Positions 51,834 through 62,017 of a stretch of DNA of 64,000 nt are shown one piece after another (within the stretch, counting starts at the first letter, position 1; each line of letters begins with the position of its first letter). Below the pieces are notes generated by a model. That model did not search any database, was not told the DNA's origin, and saw nothing but the letters and a program-made list of their open reading frames with translations. The DNA comes from Bradymonadales bacterium (GTDB taxonomy: Bacteria > Myxococcota_A > Bradymonadia > JAFGEP01), in contig JAFGEP010000019.1 of NCBI GenBank assembly GCA_016931535.1, positions 49,904-113,903 on the forward strand. The letters are read 5' to 3'. Position numbers and translations under genes: made by a program.

Positions 51834-54800
51834 ATGACCCAACAGAGAAGACCTCGAAAACAACAGGGCAAGTCAGACGAGTCGGACGGCCAGGTTCGAC
51901 AACCGCAGGTACCGTCTGATCCGCATGGTGAACAACCGCCACAGGGGATCCCGGGTGAACATGTGGAGGAAGGACAATTGCAGGGCGCACGGGAGGATCG
52001 GCGACCGTTGCAGGAGGAACCTCGATCTCCTGAGGCTGGCGATCACAAGGCTGCTGACCTGCACGGTTCAGAGGAGCCGGCTGGATTGTCTGGGATGCCC
52101 GGGGTCCCTGCTGCCGAGGAAGGCGGTGGTGCCGACCTCGCACAGGCCGAGGATGCGAAGCACACCCCTGGCAGTGACCTGAAACAGGCAGAGCCCGCCG
52201 AGCACAGGATGCCAGAACCCGGCGAGGAACCGTCCGACAGGACGCCTGCGACCGAGGAGGAAGCGCTCGCCGAGCAAGGGGAGAGCGAGCTCGCTCCGGT
52301 CCCCCTCCAGGGTGATCTTGAACCATCCCCAGACCACACAACCGCTTCCCCGGCCGCAGGCGAAACCTCTGTGGTTGCCGAGGAGCAGGTGCCGGAGCTC
52401 TCCGAGAAAACCGACTCCCGCCTGCATCCCTGGACGAACGATCCGGCCTTCTTCCAGCGTGAGGGAAAGGCTCTGGCCGATCGACAGCCGGAGCGGGCCG
52501 CCTTGATGTACCTGGAGTCGGCTGCGGCCGGGGAACGGGCGAGCGCACCCAGCAAACAGGTGCTGGCCGATGTGGATGCCGCCATCAAGGTGCGTCCATC
52601 AAGCGCCTGGTTGTTACCGCTGGCGCGCCGCGCGCTGCTGCGCCAGCACCAGTACGACCGCGCCCTGGAGATCTGTCAGCGAGAGGTGGATCTGGGGGGG
52701 GAGAACGCCGGTCGGGCAGCGGTCCTGCAGGAAGCCGCAGCGATCGCCCGTTATCACAAGAACGATGGGCGCAAGGCGCTGGACTACCTGGAACGAGCCC
52801 TGGCGGTGCAGCCGGGAGATATCACCTCTCTGAGTGGCGCGATCGCCCTGCGCACCCAGCTGGACCTTCATGCCCGGGCGGCAGAGGCCATGGAGCAGAT
52901 GGCCGCCCTGCTGACCGTTCCGGAGGAGCGGGCCCTGTTCCTCTACGCGGCGGGAACCCTCCAGGAGACCCGATTGAACCAACCGGAAGCTGCCGAGTCG
53001 GACTACCGCCGGGCCGTGGAGCAGGATCGGCAATGCTTGCCGGTGGTCATGGCATTGAAGAACCTCCATGAACGGAGAAACCAGTGGAACCTGCTGTGTG
53101 CCAGCCTGGAGCACCTGGCGGAGCTCGCTCCCAACCCGTCGCTCGAGGCGCGCTTGCTATACCAGGCCGGCTCTCTGCACCTGGACCGTACGGGCGACCT
53201 GGAAGCGGCGGCTCGTGACCTGGAGCGAGCGACCCGGGCAGTTCCCGAAGACCCCTTCTACCTGCAGCGGTTGGCCTACGTATACGAGGCGAAGGGGCAT
53301 TACCGGGACCTGGTCAATACCCTTCGCCGGCTGCTCGATCTGACCCTGGATGCCCAGGGACGAGCCTCGATCTTGACCCATATCGGCTGGCTACTCCAGA
53401 CCCGGCTCTCGGAAAACGAGGAGGCGATTGCCGCCTATCGCCAGGCGCTGGCGGTCGCCGAGGGGTACCTGCCTGCCCTGCAGTCCCTGGGGACGCTCTA
53501 TCGCAACCAGGGCGACTACGAGAACCTGCTCAAGATCTACGCCCCGGAGGTCGAGGGCAGCCTGCCCGCCAACGTGCGGGCCATCCGCTGCGTGGAGATG
53601 GGCGAGATCCTGTGCACCAAGCTCGCTCGACCCGAAGAGGCGGTTCACTACTACCGGCGTGCCTTGGAGCTGGATCCAGATCTGTACCTGGCGTTCTGGG
53701 GATTGCGGCGGCTACTCAAGCAGCTGGGATGGCACCCCGAGCTGGCGGATCTACTCGCCTGGCAGGCTGAGAAAAGCAAAGACGACAAGACCCGCCATCA
53801 CCTCCTATGGGAACAGGCCTCGCTGCTGGCCGGTCCGCTGGGCGACCCGGGGCGGGCCATCGGAATCCTGGAGAAGATCGGACGGGTGGATCGGACGCGC
53901 GGGATCGCCCTGTCTCTCATCGAGCTCTACCAGCAAAGCGGGCGGGTCGCCGAGATGGTGGTCTTCTTGTTGAGTCAATCCGGCGACACCACCGACCCCG
54001 CAGAGGCCCAGGGTCTCAAGCTGCAAGCGGCGACCGAGCTGGAGTTCGCACTCGAGGAGTACGACCAGGCGCTCGAGATCTACAACCAGGTGTTGCGCGA
54101 TGATCCCGGTTGCGTGGCGGCGATACGCGGAGCGGGGAGGATCTACTACCACCTGGGGCGCTGGCAGGAGCTGGTCGATCTGCACTACCACGAGCTGACC
54201 CGGTTGCGGCCCGCAACGGCCGACCCTTCGAGCGAAGGGCCCGACGCGCCCATCTTGCTATGCCGGATCGGACGCATCCTGGAGGAGAACCTGGGGCAGA
54301 TTCCGGAGGCCATCCAGGCTTACTCCAAAGCCCTTTCCAGCGATCCGACCTGCATCCCCGCCCTGTCGGCGCTGGAGCGATTGGTGCGTGCCCGGCGCCA
54401 GTGGCGGGATCTGATCGAGGTGCTCACGAAGTTTGCCGCCGCCCGGATGGATCGGGTGGCGTCGGCGGACGCGCTGTGTCGGGCAGCGGAGGTTGCCGAT
54501 TTCCAGCTGGGCGACCTGGAGCTGGCGGCGGGTCTATACGGGGAGGCCAAAAAGCTCAATCCCGCGTCGGTGACGGTCCTGCACGGGCTTTTGCGGGTGT
54601 TCCAGCGGGCGGAGCGGTGGAGGGATGCCGCGGAGATTCTCGGCTTGCTGGTAGAGAACTGCCCCTCCGAGCAGGAGCGCAGCCAGTACCAGCTCGAGCT
54701 GGCGAGAATCGAGGAGCATCGCCTGCTCCAGGCACCCGACCTGGAGCTGCTGCGAGCTGCCGCCGAGGCCTCGCCCTTTGGTAACCGGCTTCGGGTGGAG

Positions 54801-57260
54801 ATCACCCGCATCATGCGCCAGACCGGGGCGCCCGATCTGGCCGACTGGCTCGAACGCCTGGGTCAATGGACCTCCGATCCCGCCCTGGCCGTCGCCTACT
54901 TGCTGGAGAGCGTGTATTTGCGCGAGTTCTCCCCCGATCATCCCGAGGAGGGACGACTCGATGCGGCGCGCCAGGCTCATCTGCGGCGGCCTGACGCGCT
55001 GCCGGTCATCTGGAGCCTGGAAAGGGCGCTCTGGGCACACCAATGCTGGGCTGAGCTGGGGATCCTGCGGGAGAAAGAGGCTCAGCTGGAGGTCGATCCC
55101 ACCGTTCGGGTCGTCAAGCTGGCGGGGGCAGCCATGTCCTACCTGCAAGCGGGCAAGCTGGACGACGCCTCCCACGTGGCTCGCAACGCCCTCAACTTCG
55201 ATGCCCACTCCCTGGCGGCGTTGCAGGTGCTGGCCTACCTGGCCGAGGTCCGGGAAAGCTGGTCCGAGCTGGCCTCCATCTGCGATCGGCTGGCGGAAGC
55301 TTGCCAGGATCCTGATAATCGCCTGGAATGCTGCCTTCGCGCAGCCGACCTCTGGTCGACCAGACTTTCCGATTCCACCCGCGCCCTGGCCAGCCTGTCG
55401 GTCGCTCTGACCGCCCAACCTGGCCAGGCTCAGGCGTTTGAACGGGCGGAAAAGCTGCTCCTGGAACGCCAGGAGTATGCCGAGCTCTCCTCCTTGTACA
55501 AGTGGCGCATCAAGGCCTGTGAGGATCGATCCGAACAGATCGAGCTGCTTCGTCGCCACGCTCGCCTCCACCGCGACCACCTGAACGACAACAATCGGGC
55601 GATCGCGGAGTTTTCCGCCCTGCTCACCCTGGCTCCTAACGATGTCCCCGCTCTTTCTGAGCTGTGCACCCTGCTGATCCAACAGGAGCACTGGTCCGAT
55701 GCCGCCACCAAGCTGGCCAAGCTGGTCCAGTTGACCGCAGACCCGCTTCAGAAAAGCCGATCCCGGCTCAAGCAGGCCGAGCTCCTGCTGCGGTACCTGC
55801 ACGACCCACGTGAGGCGCGCAAGGTACTGGTGGCCGAGCTGGCTGACCATCCCGATAGCTTGCAGGGCAGAAAGCTGATGGTCGAGCTGTGCGCCACCGA
55901 GGGAAGCTGGGCCGAGGCCCGCACGCTGCTCGAAGCGATGGCAGAGGAGCACGATCTGGCAGACCAGATCTGGGCGCTGACCCAGCTGGCCGAAGTCGCC
56001 CGCCTCGGCCTTCGGGACGAGGTGCTGCGCGCCCGCTACGAGATGGATGCCCTGCTTCTGGTCGCCGACCGGCCGGAAGCGCTCGGTCCTTTGAACCAGC
56101 AGTACTGGCAGCAGCGCGATCCCCAGAGCCTGGTCGAGCGGGTGGAGCAGGTTCTGGCCACGCGACCGACATCGCCCGGCGCGGTGGCCTTGCGAACGTT
56201 GGCTGCCGAGCAGCTCTTGGACAGGCTGAACCAACCAAACAGAGCGCTGGAGCACCTGCAAGAGTGCCGGATCGCCGCTCCTCACGACGACCAGGTCCAC
56301 CTGCTGTTGGGTCGGACCCTGGAACACATGGACAACACCGAGGCGGCAGGCGCCGAGTACCGCTCCTTGCTCCAGCAGCACACCGGCAACGTGGCGGCCT
56401 ATCGTGGCTTGAGTCGGGTGATGAGCCAGCTGGGACTGCATGAGACGGCGGCTGCGGCCATCTCCCTGATCGACCTTTTGGGACGGCTGGAACCCAAGGA
56501 GACCACCCTGCTCAAAGGGTTGGAGGGGGTCATGATGCCGCCGGGTACGATGGACCTGTCCACCATGGCCTTGCCCCCGGAAGCGCGACCTCTGGAGCAG
56601 CTCTTTCAGATGGCCGTCCCCCATCTCGGGCAGATCTATCCGACCGCCCAGCCCGAGGTGCTGGCCGGTGACCATCCGGTGACCACCGCTTGTCGGCGTC
56701 TCGCTGCCGCCCTCGGGATCGACAACCTTTCGGTTTCTCTGGGGGGGATCGGAGGGGCCCGAGCCGGTCTGGGCGACCCGGTTCCTCTGGTGTTGACCCC
56801 CGAACTGCGCGAAAATCCTGGCAATGCGGCATTCCGCTTCTGGGTGGGGCGTGCCCTGGCCACCGCCGCCGCCCACAGCCTCCTTCTCGATCGGCTCAGC
56901 GACGAGCGACTGACCGACCTGATCGATGCCCTTTGCGATCCACGACCGGACTCGAACGCCGCCCAGCAGCTAAAAAAACAGCTGTCCCGAATCCTCCCCC
57001 GCAAGGTCCGCAAGGACCTGGAGGGGATGGACAACACCGACCTGGTACGACGTCTGCCGGCCTATCGGGCCGCGGAGCAGCGGCGCGCCGACCAGGTCGG
57101 CTTGCTGTTGTGCCGGCATCCCAAGGAGGGGATTCTGGTGTTGGCACAGGCGATGAGGATTCCCCGGGAAGAGATGGTCGCGGCACCCCGCCTTGCCGAG
57201 TTGATGCGGTACGGCATCTCGGAGGAGTACGCGCGTCGGTCCCGGGCGCTCTGGCACTGA
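51834..57260 (+). CDS. Very long TPR-repeat protein
   Basis: 1,808 residues. The first 210 are disordered, rich in Gln, Glu, Pro and Gly. From about residue 225 to 1,600 the sequence is made of tetratricopeptide repeats of 34 residues or so (AIAAYRQALAVAEGYLPAL, EAVHYYRRALELDPDLYLAF, AIQAYSKALSSDPTCIPAL, NAALEHLQE-type helices). The last 200 residues are helical but not TPR and may be a specific docking domain. No signal peptide or TM helix, so it acts in the cytoplasm as a scaffold. ATG at 51834 follows AGGACGAG. It is monocistronic, converging on the sensor gene 66 bases away. Confidence 0.9.
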   Translation: MTQQRRPRKQQGKSDESDGQVRQPQVPSDPHGEQPPQGIPGEHVEEGQLQGAREDRRPLQEEPRSPEAGDHKAADLHGSEEPAGLSGMPGVPAAEEGGGADLAQAEDAKHTPGSDLKQAEPAEHRMPEPGEEPSDRTPATEEEALAEQGESELAPVPLQGDLEPSPDHTTASPAAGETSVVAEEQVPELSEKTDSRLHPWTNDPAFFQREGKALADRQPERAALMYLESAAAGERASAPSKQVLADVDAAIKVRPSSAWLLPLARRALLRQHQYDRALEICQREVDLGGENAGRAAVLQEAAAIARYHKNDGRKALDYLERALAVQPGDITSLSGAIALRTQLDLHARAAEAMEQMAALLTVPEERALFLYAAGTLQETRLNQPEAAESDYRRAVEQDRQCLPVVMALKNLHERRNQWNLLCASLEHLAELAPNPSLEARLLYQAGSLHLDRTGDLEAAARDLERATRAVPEDPFYLQRLAYVYEAKGHYRDLVNTLRRLLDLTLDAQGRASILTHIGWLLQTRLSENEEAIAAYRQALAVAEGYLPALQSLGTLYRNQGDYENLLKIYAPEVEGSLPANVRAIRCVEMGEILCTKLARPEEAVHYYRRALELDPDLYLAFWGLRRLLKQLGWHPELADLLAWQAEKSKDDKTRHHLLWEQASLLAGPLGDPGRAIGILEKIGRVDRTRGIALSLIELYQQSGRVAEMVVFLLSQSGDTTDPAEAQGLKLQAATELEFALEEYDQALEIYNQVLRDDPGCVAAIRGAGRIYYHLGRWQELVDLHYHELTRLRPATADPSSEGPDAPILLCRIGRILEENLGQIPEAIQAYSKALSSDPTCIPALSALERLVRARRQWRDLIEVLTKFAAARMDRVASADALCRAAEVADFQLGDLELAAGLYGEAKKLNPASVTVLHGLLRVFQRAERWRDAAEILGLLVENCPSEQERSQYQLELARIEEHRLLQAPDLELLRAAAEASPFGNRLRVEITRIMRQTGAPDLADWLERLGQWTSDPALAVAYLLESVYLREFSPDHPEEGRLDAARQAHLRRPDALPVIWSLERALWAHQCWAELGILREKEAQLEVDPTVRVVKLAGAAMSYLQAGKLDDASHVARNALNFDAHSLAALQVLAYLAEVRESWSELASICDRLAEACQDPDNRLECCLRAADLWSTRLSDSTRALASLSVALTAQPGQAQAFERAEKLLLERQEYAELSSLYKWRIKACEDRSEQIELLRRHARLHRDHLNDNNRAIAEFSALLTLAPNDVPALSELCTLLIQQEHWSDAATKLAKLVQLTADPLQKSRSRLKQAELLLRYLHDPREARKVLVAELADHPDSLQGRKLMVELCATEGSWAEARTLLEAMAEEHDLADQIWALTQLAEVARLGLRDEVLRARYEMDALLLVADRPEALGPLNQQYWQQRDPQSLVERVEQVLATRPTSPGAVALRTLAAEQLLDRLNQPNRALEHLQECRIAAPHDDQVHLLLGRTLEHMDNTEAAGAEYRSLLQQHTGNVAAYRGLSRVMSQLGLHETAAAAISLIDLLGRLEPKETTLLKGLEGVMMPPGTMDLSTMALPPEARPLEQLFQMAVPHLGQIYPTAQPEVLAGDHPVTTACRRLAAALGIDNLSVSLGGIGGARAGLGDPVPLVLTPELRENPGNAAFRFWVGRALATAAAHSLLLDRLSDERLTDLIDALCDPRPDSNAAQQLKKQLSRILPRKVRKDLEGMDNTDLVRRLPAYRAAEQRRADQVGLLLCRHPKEGILVLAQAMRIPREEMVAAPRLAELMRYGISEEYARRSRALWH

Positions 57261-57326
57261 AGCAGGCCTCGAACCCTGCGGAGCGAAGCGGCAAGGTCGT
57301 GTTTTCCGCGTGCGGTGCGGTCGACC

Positions 57327-58688
57327 TCAGGGCGAGGGTTGCCCGCTGCCTGATGGCTTGGTGGGCTCGCCGCTTGGACTGTGCTGGACCCGCAGATGCT
57401 CGGGCAGCTGGTCGATGATCTGCACCTTCAACAGCTCCAGGGTGCGAAGGTACCGCCGGCTGTCGATCTCGATCAGGAAAAAGCCCAACAGCACCACCAC
57501 CAGTCCGAGGATGCAAACGAGCCAGAACTCCCAGGAAAGGCTCAGGTGGTTCCGGTCCTGCAATAGCATGGCGGCAAAGCTACTGGGGATGGGGTTGGTG
57601 CTCACCACCAGAAGGTAGGCTGCGGCCGGAAGGGCATCCTCCCCCTCGACTCCGGGCAACGGACCGTACAGCAAGGCACACAGGGTCTCATCGCTCTGCT
57701 CGAAGGCAAGACCGGAAAACCGCTCCTGCTCTCGAGGAAAACCGCCGTTTTCGTGAATACGGGCCAGGTACCGGTCGGCCGCAACACGCTGCGGGTCGCC
57801 GTGGATGTTGGTGGACAGCAAGGAGCCATCCGAAGAGAAGAAAGCGATGTTCGCCTCCCTCCCGAGTACGGTACGACTGAACCGCTTGGCCAGAAAACGT
57901 TGCCCCACCACCAGCAGGGATCGCATCCGCCCCGATGAGCCTCGGATCGGCATGGCGACGGTGAGATAGAGCTGTCCCCGGACAACCTGGATCGCCGAGG
58001 CCGATCGCCTCGAGGTGAGCGCCTCGATCACCATCGGCCTGCTTCCCAGATCTCCGGGCAATATCGAGTCGGGATCGAACCGATCCACCATCGAACCGTC
58101 GGGGGCCACCAGCACGGCAAAATCGATCCGCTCTGGTTGAAAGCCGTCGGCCTCCTCCTGAGCGGTCCCAGCCAGAAAGTCGGAAAGTGAGAGCAACGGC
58201 TCCGAGCGATCTGCGACCTCTGAAGGGACGACCGACGGCACCGAGCGAACTGCGACCTCTGAAGGGACGACCGACGGCTCCCAGCGATCCTCCTGGTCCG
58301 CTGCAAGGACCGGCAGTTCCGTATGGTCCCGGTCTGTCATCGGTCCATTCGGCTCCAACCTGGTCGGTTCCAGCAGCGTTTCGCCGATCACCGGTTCCTC
58401 CCGGTCGAAGGCGGTCGGCTCGATCCAGCGGTTGTCCCTTGCCGATTCCCGCGCCTCCTCCCCGTGAGAGTCCAACAGGGAATCGATCGCCGACTGAACC
58501 TGGCCGAGCATTCGCCAGCGGGCCAGATCCAACCCCAGGAACATCATGGACTTCAGGGAGAACGCCTGGCACCTGAGGTTCTCACGCACCGTGTGGATCT
58601 GGATGGCGGGGGCGAACAGCAACAAGAGGGCAAGCAGGGTCGACAAGATGGCCACCGCCACCAGATAGAGCTTTGCTCTGCGGAACAT
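57327..58688 (-). CDS. Two-TM protein with periplasmic sensor-like domain, no output domain
   Basis: 453 residues. TM1 is residues 6-28 and TM2 about 393-417 (WEFWLVCILGLVVVLLGFFL). Between them is a large extracytoplasmic region; its second half (DFAVLVAPDGSMVDRFDP, GQLYLTVAMPIRG, LLVVGQRFLAKRF) looks like a Cache/PAS-type ligand domain. The cytoplasmic tail is only about 35 residues, without HAMP, kinase or cyclase domain. It may signal through a partner protein. Residues near 145-170 hold a two-copy 13-residue repeat. ATG at 58688 follows GGTGGAGTC. Confidence 0.75.
   Translation of the reverse strand: MFRRAKLYLVAVAILSTLLALLLLFAPAIQIHTVRENLRCQAFSLKSMMFLGLDLARWRMLGQVQSAIDSLLDSHGEEARESARDNRWIEPTAFDREEPVIGETLLEPTRLEPNGPMTDRDHTELPVLAADQEDRWEPSVVPSEVAVRSVPSVVPSEVADRSEPLLSLSDFLAGTAQEEADGFQPERIDFAVLVAPDGSMVDRFDPDSILPGDLGSRPMVIEALTSRRSASAIQVVRGQLYLTVAMPIRGSSGRMRSLLVVGQRFLAKRFSRTVLGREANIAFFSSDGSLLSTNIHGDPQRVAADRYLARIHENGGFPREQERFSGLAFEQSDETLCALLYGPLPGVEGEDALPAAAYLLVVSTNPIPSSFAAMLLQDRNHLSLSWEFWLVCILGLVVVLLGFFLIEIDSRRYLRTLELLKVQIIDQLPEHLRVQHSPSGEPTKPSGSGQPSP
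58204..58277. repeat. In-frame 39-bp direct repeat inside the sensor-like gene
   Basis: Two near-identical copies start at 58204 and 58243. They encode a repeated VPSEVAxRS motif in the linker before the ligand domain. The length keeps the frame, pointing to recent slippage or duplication in a tolerant region. Confidence 0.8.
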
Positions 58689-58887
58689 CCGAGACTCCAC
58701 CCGCCGGTCACCACCCGCTACCCGGCCACCAGATTGCCAATGGCAATCGCTTGGCCCCAAAGATTCCCCATGGTAATCCAATGCGCTCCGTTACACGAGA
58801 GTCTCTCTGCGGCTGATTCACTGTCCTTCACTTCGCCCCTCCCTCCGAAGTACAACAGGTGGCAGGCGAAAGCTCAAGAGGTGCAGC

Positions 58888-59916
58888 GTGCGGGTGGCCA
58901 TGTACTACAGCAACCGGGATGTGCGGCTCGAAGAGATGGACCGGCCGACCATCGGACCCGGGGAGGTGCTGCTGAAGGTCCAGGCCGCGGGGATCTGCGG
59001 CAGCGACCTGATGGAGTGGTACCGGCGTCACAAGGTGCCGCTGGTGCTGGGACATGAGGTGGCGGGTGACGTGGTAGAGATCGGGGAAGGGGTGACCACG
59101 GTGCAGCTTGGCCAGCGGATTGCAGCCTCCCACCATGTGCCCTGCAACACCTGCCATTACTGCCTGTCCGGTCACGACACGGCGTGCGAGACCTTGCGTC
59201 GCACCAACTTCTACCCCGGGGGATTCGCCGAATATGTCAGGCTGCCGGCCATCAACGTGGATCGCGGGATCTATCCTCTGCCCGAGGAAATGAGCTACGA
59301 GGAGGGCACGTTCGCCGAGCCGCTGGGTTGTGTGGTGCGGGGCCAGCGGCTGGCTGGCTTCCAACCTGGCCAGAACGTACTGGTGATCGGGGCGGGGATC
59401 GCCGGGATCCTGCACGTCGCCCTGGCACGGGCCCTCGGTGCACATCGAGTGGTCGCCGTCGATGTACAGCCGAGACGTCTGGAGATGGCCTTGCAGTTTG
59501 GGGCACACGCCGCTTTTCTCGCCACGGAGGCGTGCCCTTCGCGCCTGCGAGAGGTGTTTGACGGTCTGCTGGCCGATCGCGTCGTGGTATCGACCGGGGC
59601 GGTGGGGGCCATCATCCAGGCGTTCGACTGCGTGGAGCGGGGAGGAGTGGTGCTGCTGTTTGCCCCCACCGACGAGGGGGTCACGGTTCCCGTGGACATC
59701 AACCGGTTGTTCTGGCGAACCGAGGTGACCGTGACCACCTCCTACGCCGCCAACCGGTCGGACCACCTGGAAGCCTTGCGGTTGATCTCGGGGGGTATGG
59801 TGCCGGTAGCCCGGATGATCACCCATCGGCTAGGGCTGGCAGAGAGCCAGACCGGCTTTGGCCTGGTGGCCCAAGCTGCCGACTCTCTCAAAGTCATCCT
59901 GTACCCTCAGCGTTGA
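58888..59916 (+). CDS. Zinc-dependent medium-chain dehydrogenase
   Basis: 342 residues of the alcohol/sorbitol/threonine dehydrogenase type. Catalytic zinc ligands are C37 (GICGSD) and H56-E57 (GHEVAG); the structural zinc site has C86, C89, C92 and C100. The Rossmann motif VLVIGAGIAGILHV follows. It oxidises an alcohol or polyol with NAD(P)+; substrate unknown. GTG at 58888 is chosen for its AAGAGGTGCAGC site; an ATG four codons on is possible. Confidence 0.9.
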   Translation: MRVAMYYSNRDVRLEEMDRPTIGPGEVLLKVQAAGICGSDLMEWYRRHKVPLVLGHEVAGDVVEIGEGVTTVQLGQRIAASHHVPCNTCHYCLSGHDTACETLRRTNFYPGGFAEYVRLPAINVDRGIYPLPEEMSYEEGTFAEPLGCVVRGQRLAGFQPGQNVLVIGAGIAGILHVALARALGAHRVVAVDVQPRRLEMALQFGAHAAFLATEACPSRLREVFDGLLADRVVVSTGAVGAIIQAFDCVERGGVVLLFAPTDEGVTVPVDINRLFWRTEVTVTTSYAANRSDHLEALRLISGGMVPVARMITHRLGLAESQTGFGLVAQAADSLKVILYPQR

Positions 59917-60134
59917 GGGTGACGCCGTCCGAGAAAGGCAGTCGTCTTTGTTTTCCGGGACAAAGGGGGAGGATCGGCGTTCTCGATACGGTCGAGCGCC
60001 GGAGGGGATTGTCGCTTTCTCTGATTTGCACTAGGCTGCGACCGTTTTTGGTCGTGCATTACCAACCTGTTCTTCCATACGGCTCCGCGACCGGCCTGGC
60101 CTGGTTGACCGGAGCCCTACCCGCGAGGTGGCTG

Positions 60135-61979
60135 ATGGCTGATTACAAGGTGAACCTGAGAGATATTCGGTTTCTGTTGTTCGAGCAGTTGGATCTGGAA
60201 AGGTTGTTGCAGCTGGAAGCATTTCGCGACTTCACCCGCGAGGATTTCGATATCGTTCTCATGGAAGCGGCCAAGATGGCCGAGAACACCATCGCACCCA
60301 CCAACAAGATCGGCGATCAGACCGGCGTCTCCCTGAAAGACGGCAAGGTGACCGTGCCGCCCGAGGTCCATGCGGCCTACCAGCTGTTCCAGCAGGGTGG
60401 GTGGGTTTCGCCCTCGGGAAGCGTCGAGTACGGTGGACAGGGGCTCCCGTCCTGTGTCGGGCTGGCCAGCAACGAGATGTTCACCGCCGCAAGCCTCAGC
60501 TTCACCATCTGCCCCGGCCTGACCGCTGCCGCTGCCGACCTGCTGCAGACTTCGGGTACCGACCAGATGAAGCAGCTGTACTGCGAGAAGCTCAACACCG
60601 GCCTGTGGGGCGGCACCATGTGCTTGACCGAGCCCCAGGCAGGAAGCGCGGTGGGGGATCTGCGCTGCACCGCCGAACCGGATGGCGACCACTTCAAGAT
60701 CAGCGGTAACAAGAACTTCATCTCCAGTGGCGACCACGACCTGACCGAGAACATCATCCACCTGGTGCTGGCCCGCATCAAGGGAGCCCCCAAGGGGATG
60801 AAGGGGGTCAGCCTGTTTCTGGTCCCCAAGTACCGGGTCAACCCGGGCGGCACTTTAGGCGAGTTCAACGACGTCCACGTGGGCAGCATCGAGCACAAGA
60901 TGGGGATCAAGGCCTCTCCCACCTGCGAGATGAACTTCGGCCCCAACGACGACTGCTGGGGCTGGATGATCGGCGAAGAAGGCCGCGGCATCCGGTACAT
61001 GTTCCAGATGATGAACGAGGCCCGCATCGGCGTGGGCATGCAAGGGTGCTCGGCGGCCTCGGCCGCCTATCACTCCGCCCTGGAGTACGCCCGCGAGCGG
61101 ATCCAGGGGGTGGATATCACCCAGATGAGGGACGTCGATGCTCCCCGCGTGCCGATCATCCAGCACCCGGATGTGCGCCGGATGCTGCTCATGATGAAGG
61201 CCTACGTCGAGGGGATGCGCGGCCTGCTATACCAGACCGCCTACTACGCCGACCTGGCGCGCTTTTCCCCCGACCAGAGCAAGGCGGAGAAGTACGAGGG
61301 GCTGGTCTCCTTCCTGACGCCTATTTGCAAGGCCTACTGCTCGGATTATGGATTCCGGATGACCGAGCTGGCGATCCAGGTGCTGGGCGGTTACGGCTAC
61401 TGCTCGGAGTACCCGGTGGAGCAGTACCTCCGCGACTGCAAGGTGGCCTCCATCTATGAGGGGACCAACGGCATCCAGGCTCTGGACCTGTTAGGGCGAA
61501 AGATCGGTGGCAAGGGCGGGATGCTGTTCATGGGGTTTGTCCTGCGACTCAACCAGTTCATCGACAAGCACCGCAAGCACGAGCTCTTGGCTCCCCAGGT
61601 GAAGGTGCTGGAGGAGGCCAAGAACACGCTGGCCGAGACCGTCATGGCGCTGGGAAGCCGTACCCGCAAGGGGGACATCCTCTACTCGATCCAGCACGCG
61701 ACCCCGCTGCTGGACATGTTCGGCGAGGTGATCCTGGCTCAGATCCTGATCGAGCAGGCAGCCATCGCCTACCCCAAGCTTGCCGCCCTCAACCAGGAAG
61801 CCGGCGCCGCCGACGAGGCCTCTCGCCGCGCACTCCAGGAGTCGAACGAGGAAGCCAAGTTCTATGCCGGCAAACTGCATAATGCCGCCTTTTTCTGCTC
61901 CCAGGTCCTTCCCCACGTGAAGGCCCGGGCCGTGGCCATGTCCAGCGGCGACAGAAGCGTCCTGGATGTCGTCCTTTGA
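60135..61979 (+). CDS. Acyl-CoA dehydrogenase (long, DmdC/FadE5-type)
   Basis: 614 residues. The FAD-binding acyl-CoA dehydrogenase core has GTMCLTEPQAGSAVGDL, a substrate loop ISSGDHDLTENI, and IYEGTNGIQALDLLGRKI with the catalytic Glu. The C-terminal extension of about 130 residues is that of the larger acyl-CoA dehydrogenases (DmdC or FadE5 like). It introduces the first double bond in beta-oxidation or related acyl-CoA pathways. ATG at 60135 follows GAGGTGGCTG; the open frame upstream from 59913 lacks family sequence. No electron-transfer flavoprotein gene is adjacent. Confidence 0.92.
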   Translation: MADYKVNLRDIRFLLFEQLDLERLLQLEAFRDFTREDFDIVLMEAAKMAENTIAPTNKIGDQTGVSLKDGKVTVPPEVHAAYQLFQQGGWVSPSGSVEYGGQGLPSCVGLASNEMFTAASLSFTICPGLTAAAADLLQTSGTDQMKQLYCEKLNTGLWGGTMCLTEPQAGSAVGDLRCTAEPDGDHFKISGNKNFISSGDHDLTENIIHLVLARIKGAPKGMKGVSLFLVPKYRVNPGGTLGEFNDVHVGSIEHKMGIKASPTCEMNFGPNDDCWGWMIGEEGRGIRYMFQMMNEARIGVGMQGCSAASAAYHSALEYARERIQGVDITQMRDVDAPRVPIIQHPDVRRMLLMMKAYVEGMRGLLYQTAYYADLARFSPDQSKAEKYEGLVSFLTPICKAYCSDYGFRMTELAIQVLGGYGYCSEYPVEQYLRDCKVASIYEGTNGIQALDLLGRKIGGKGGMLFMGFVLRLNQFIDKHRKHELLAPQVKVLEEAKNTLAETVMALGSRTRKGDILYSIQHATPLLDMFGEVILAQILIEQAAIAYPKLAALNQEAGAADEASRRALQESNEEAKFYAGKLHNAAFFCSQVLPHVKARAVAMSSGDRSVLDVVL

Positions 61980-62017
61980 TCCCTATCCGTATCAAGCTTG
62001 ATCCAAGGAGGTTCGCC

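Noticed and set aside
54534..56876. 780-codon minus-strand frame inside the TPR gene
   Set aside because: Antisense of TPR helices, rich in Gln, Gly and His, with no domain or ribosome site.
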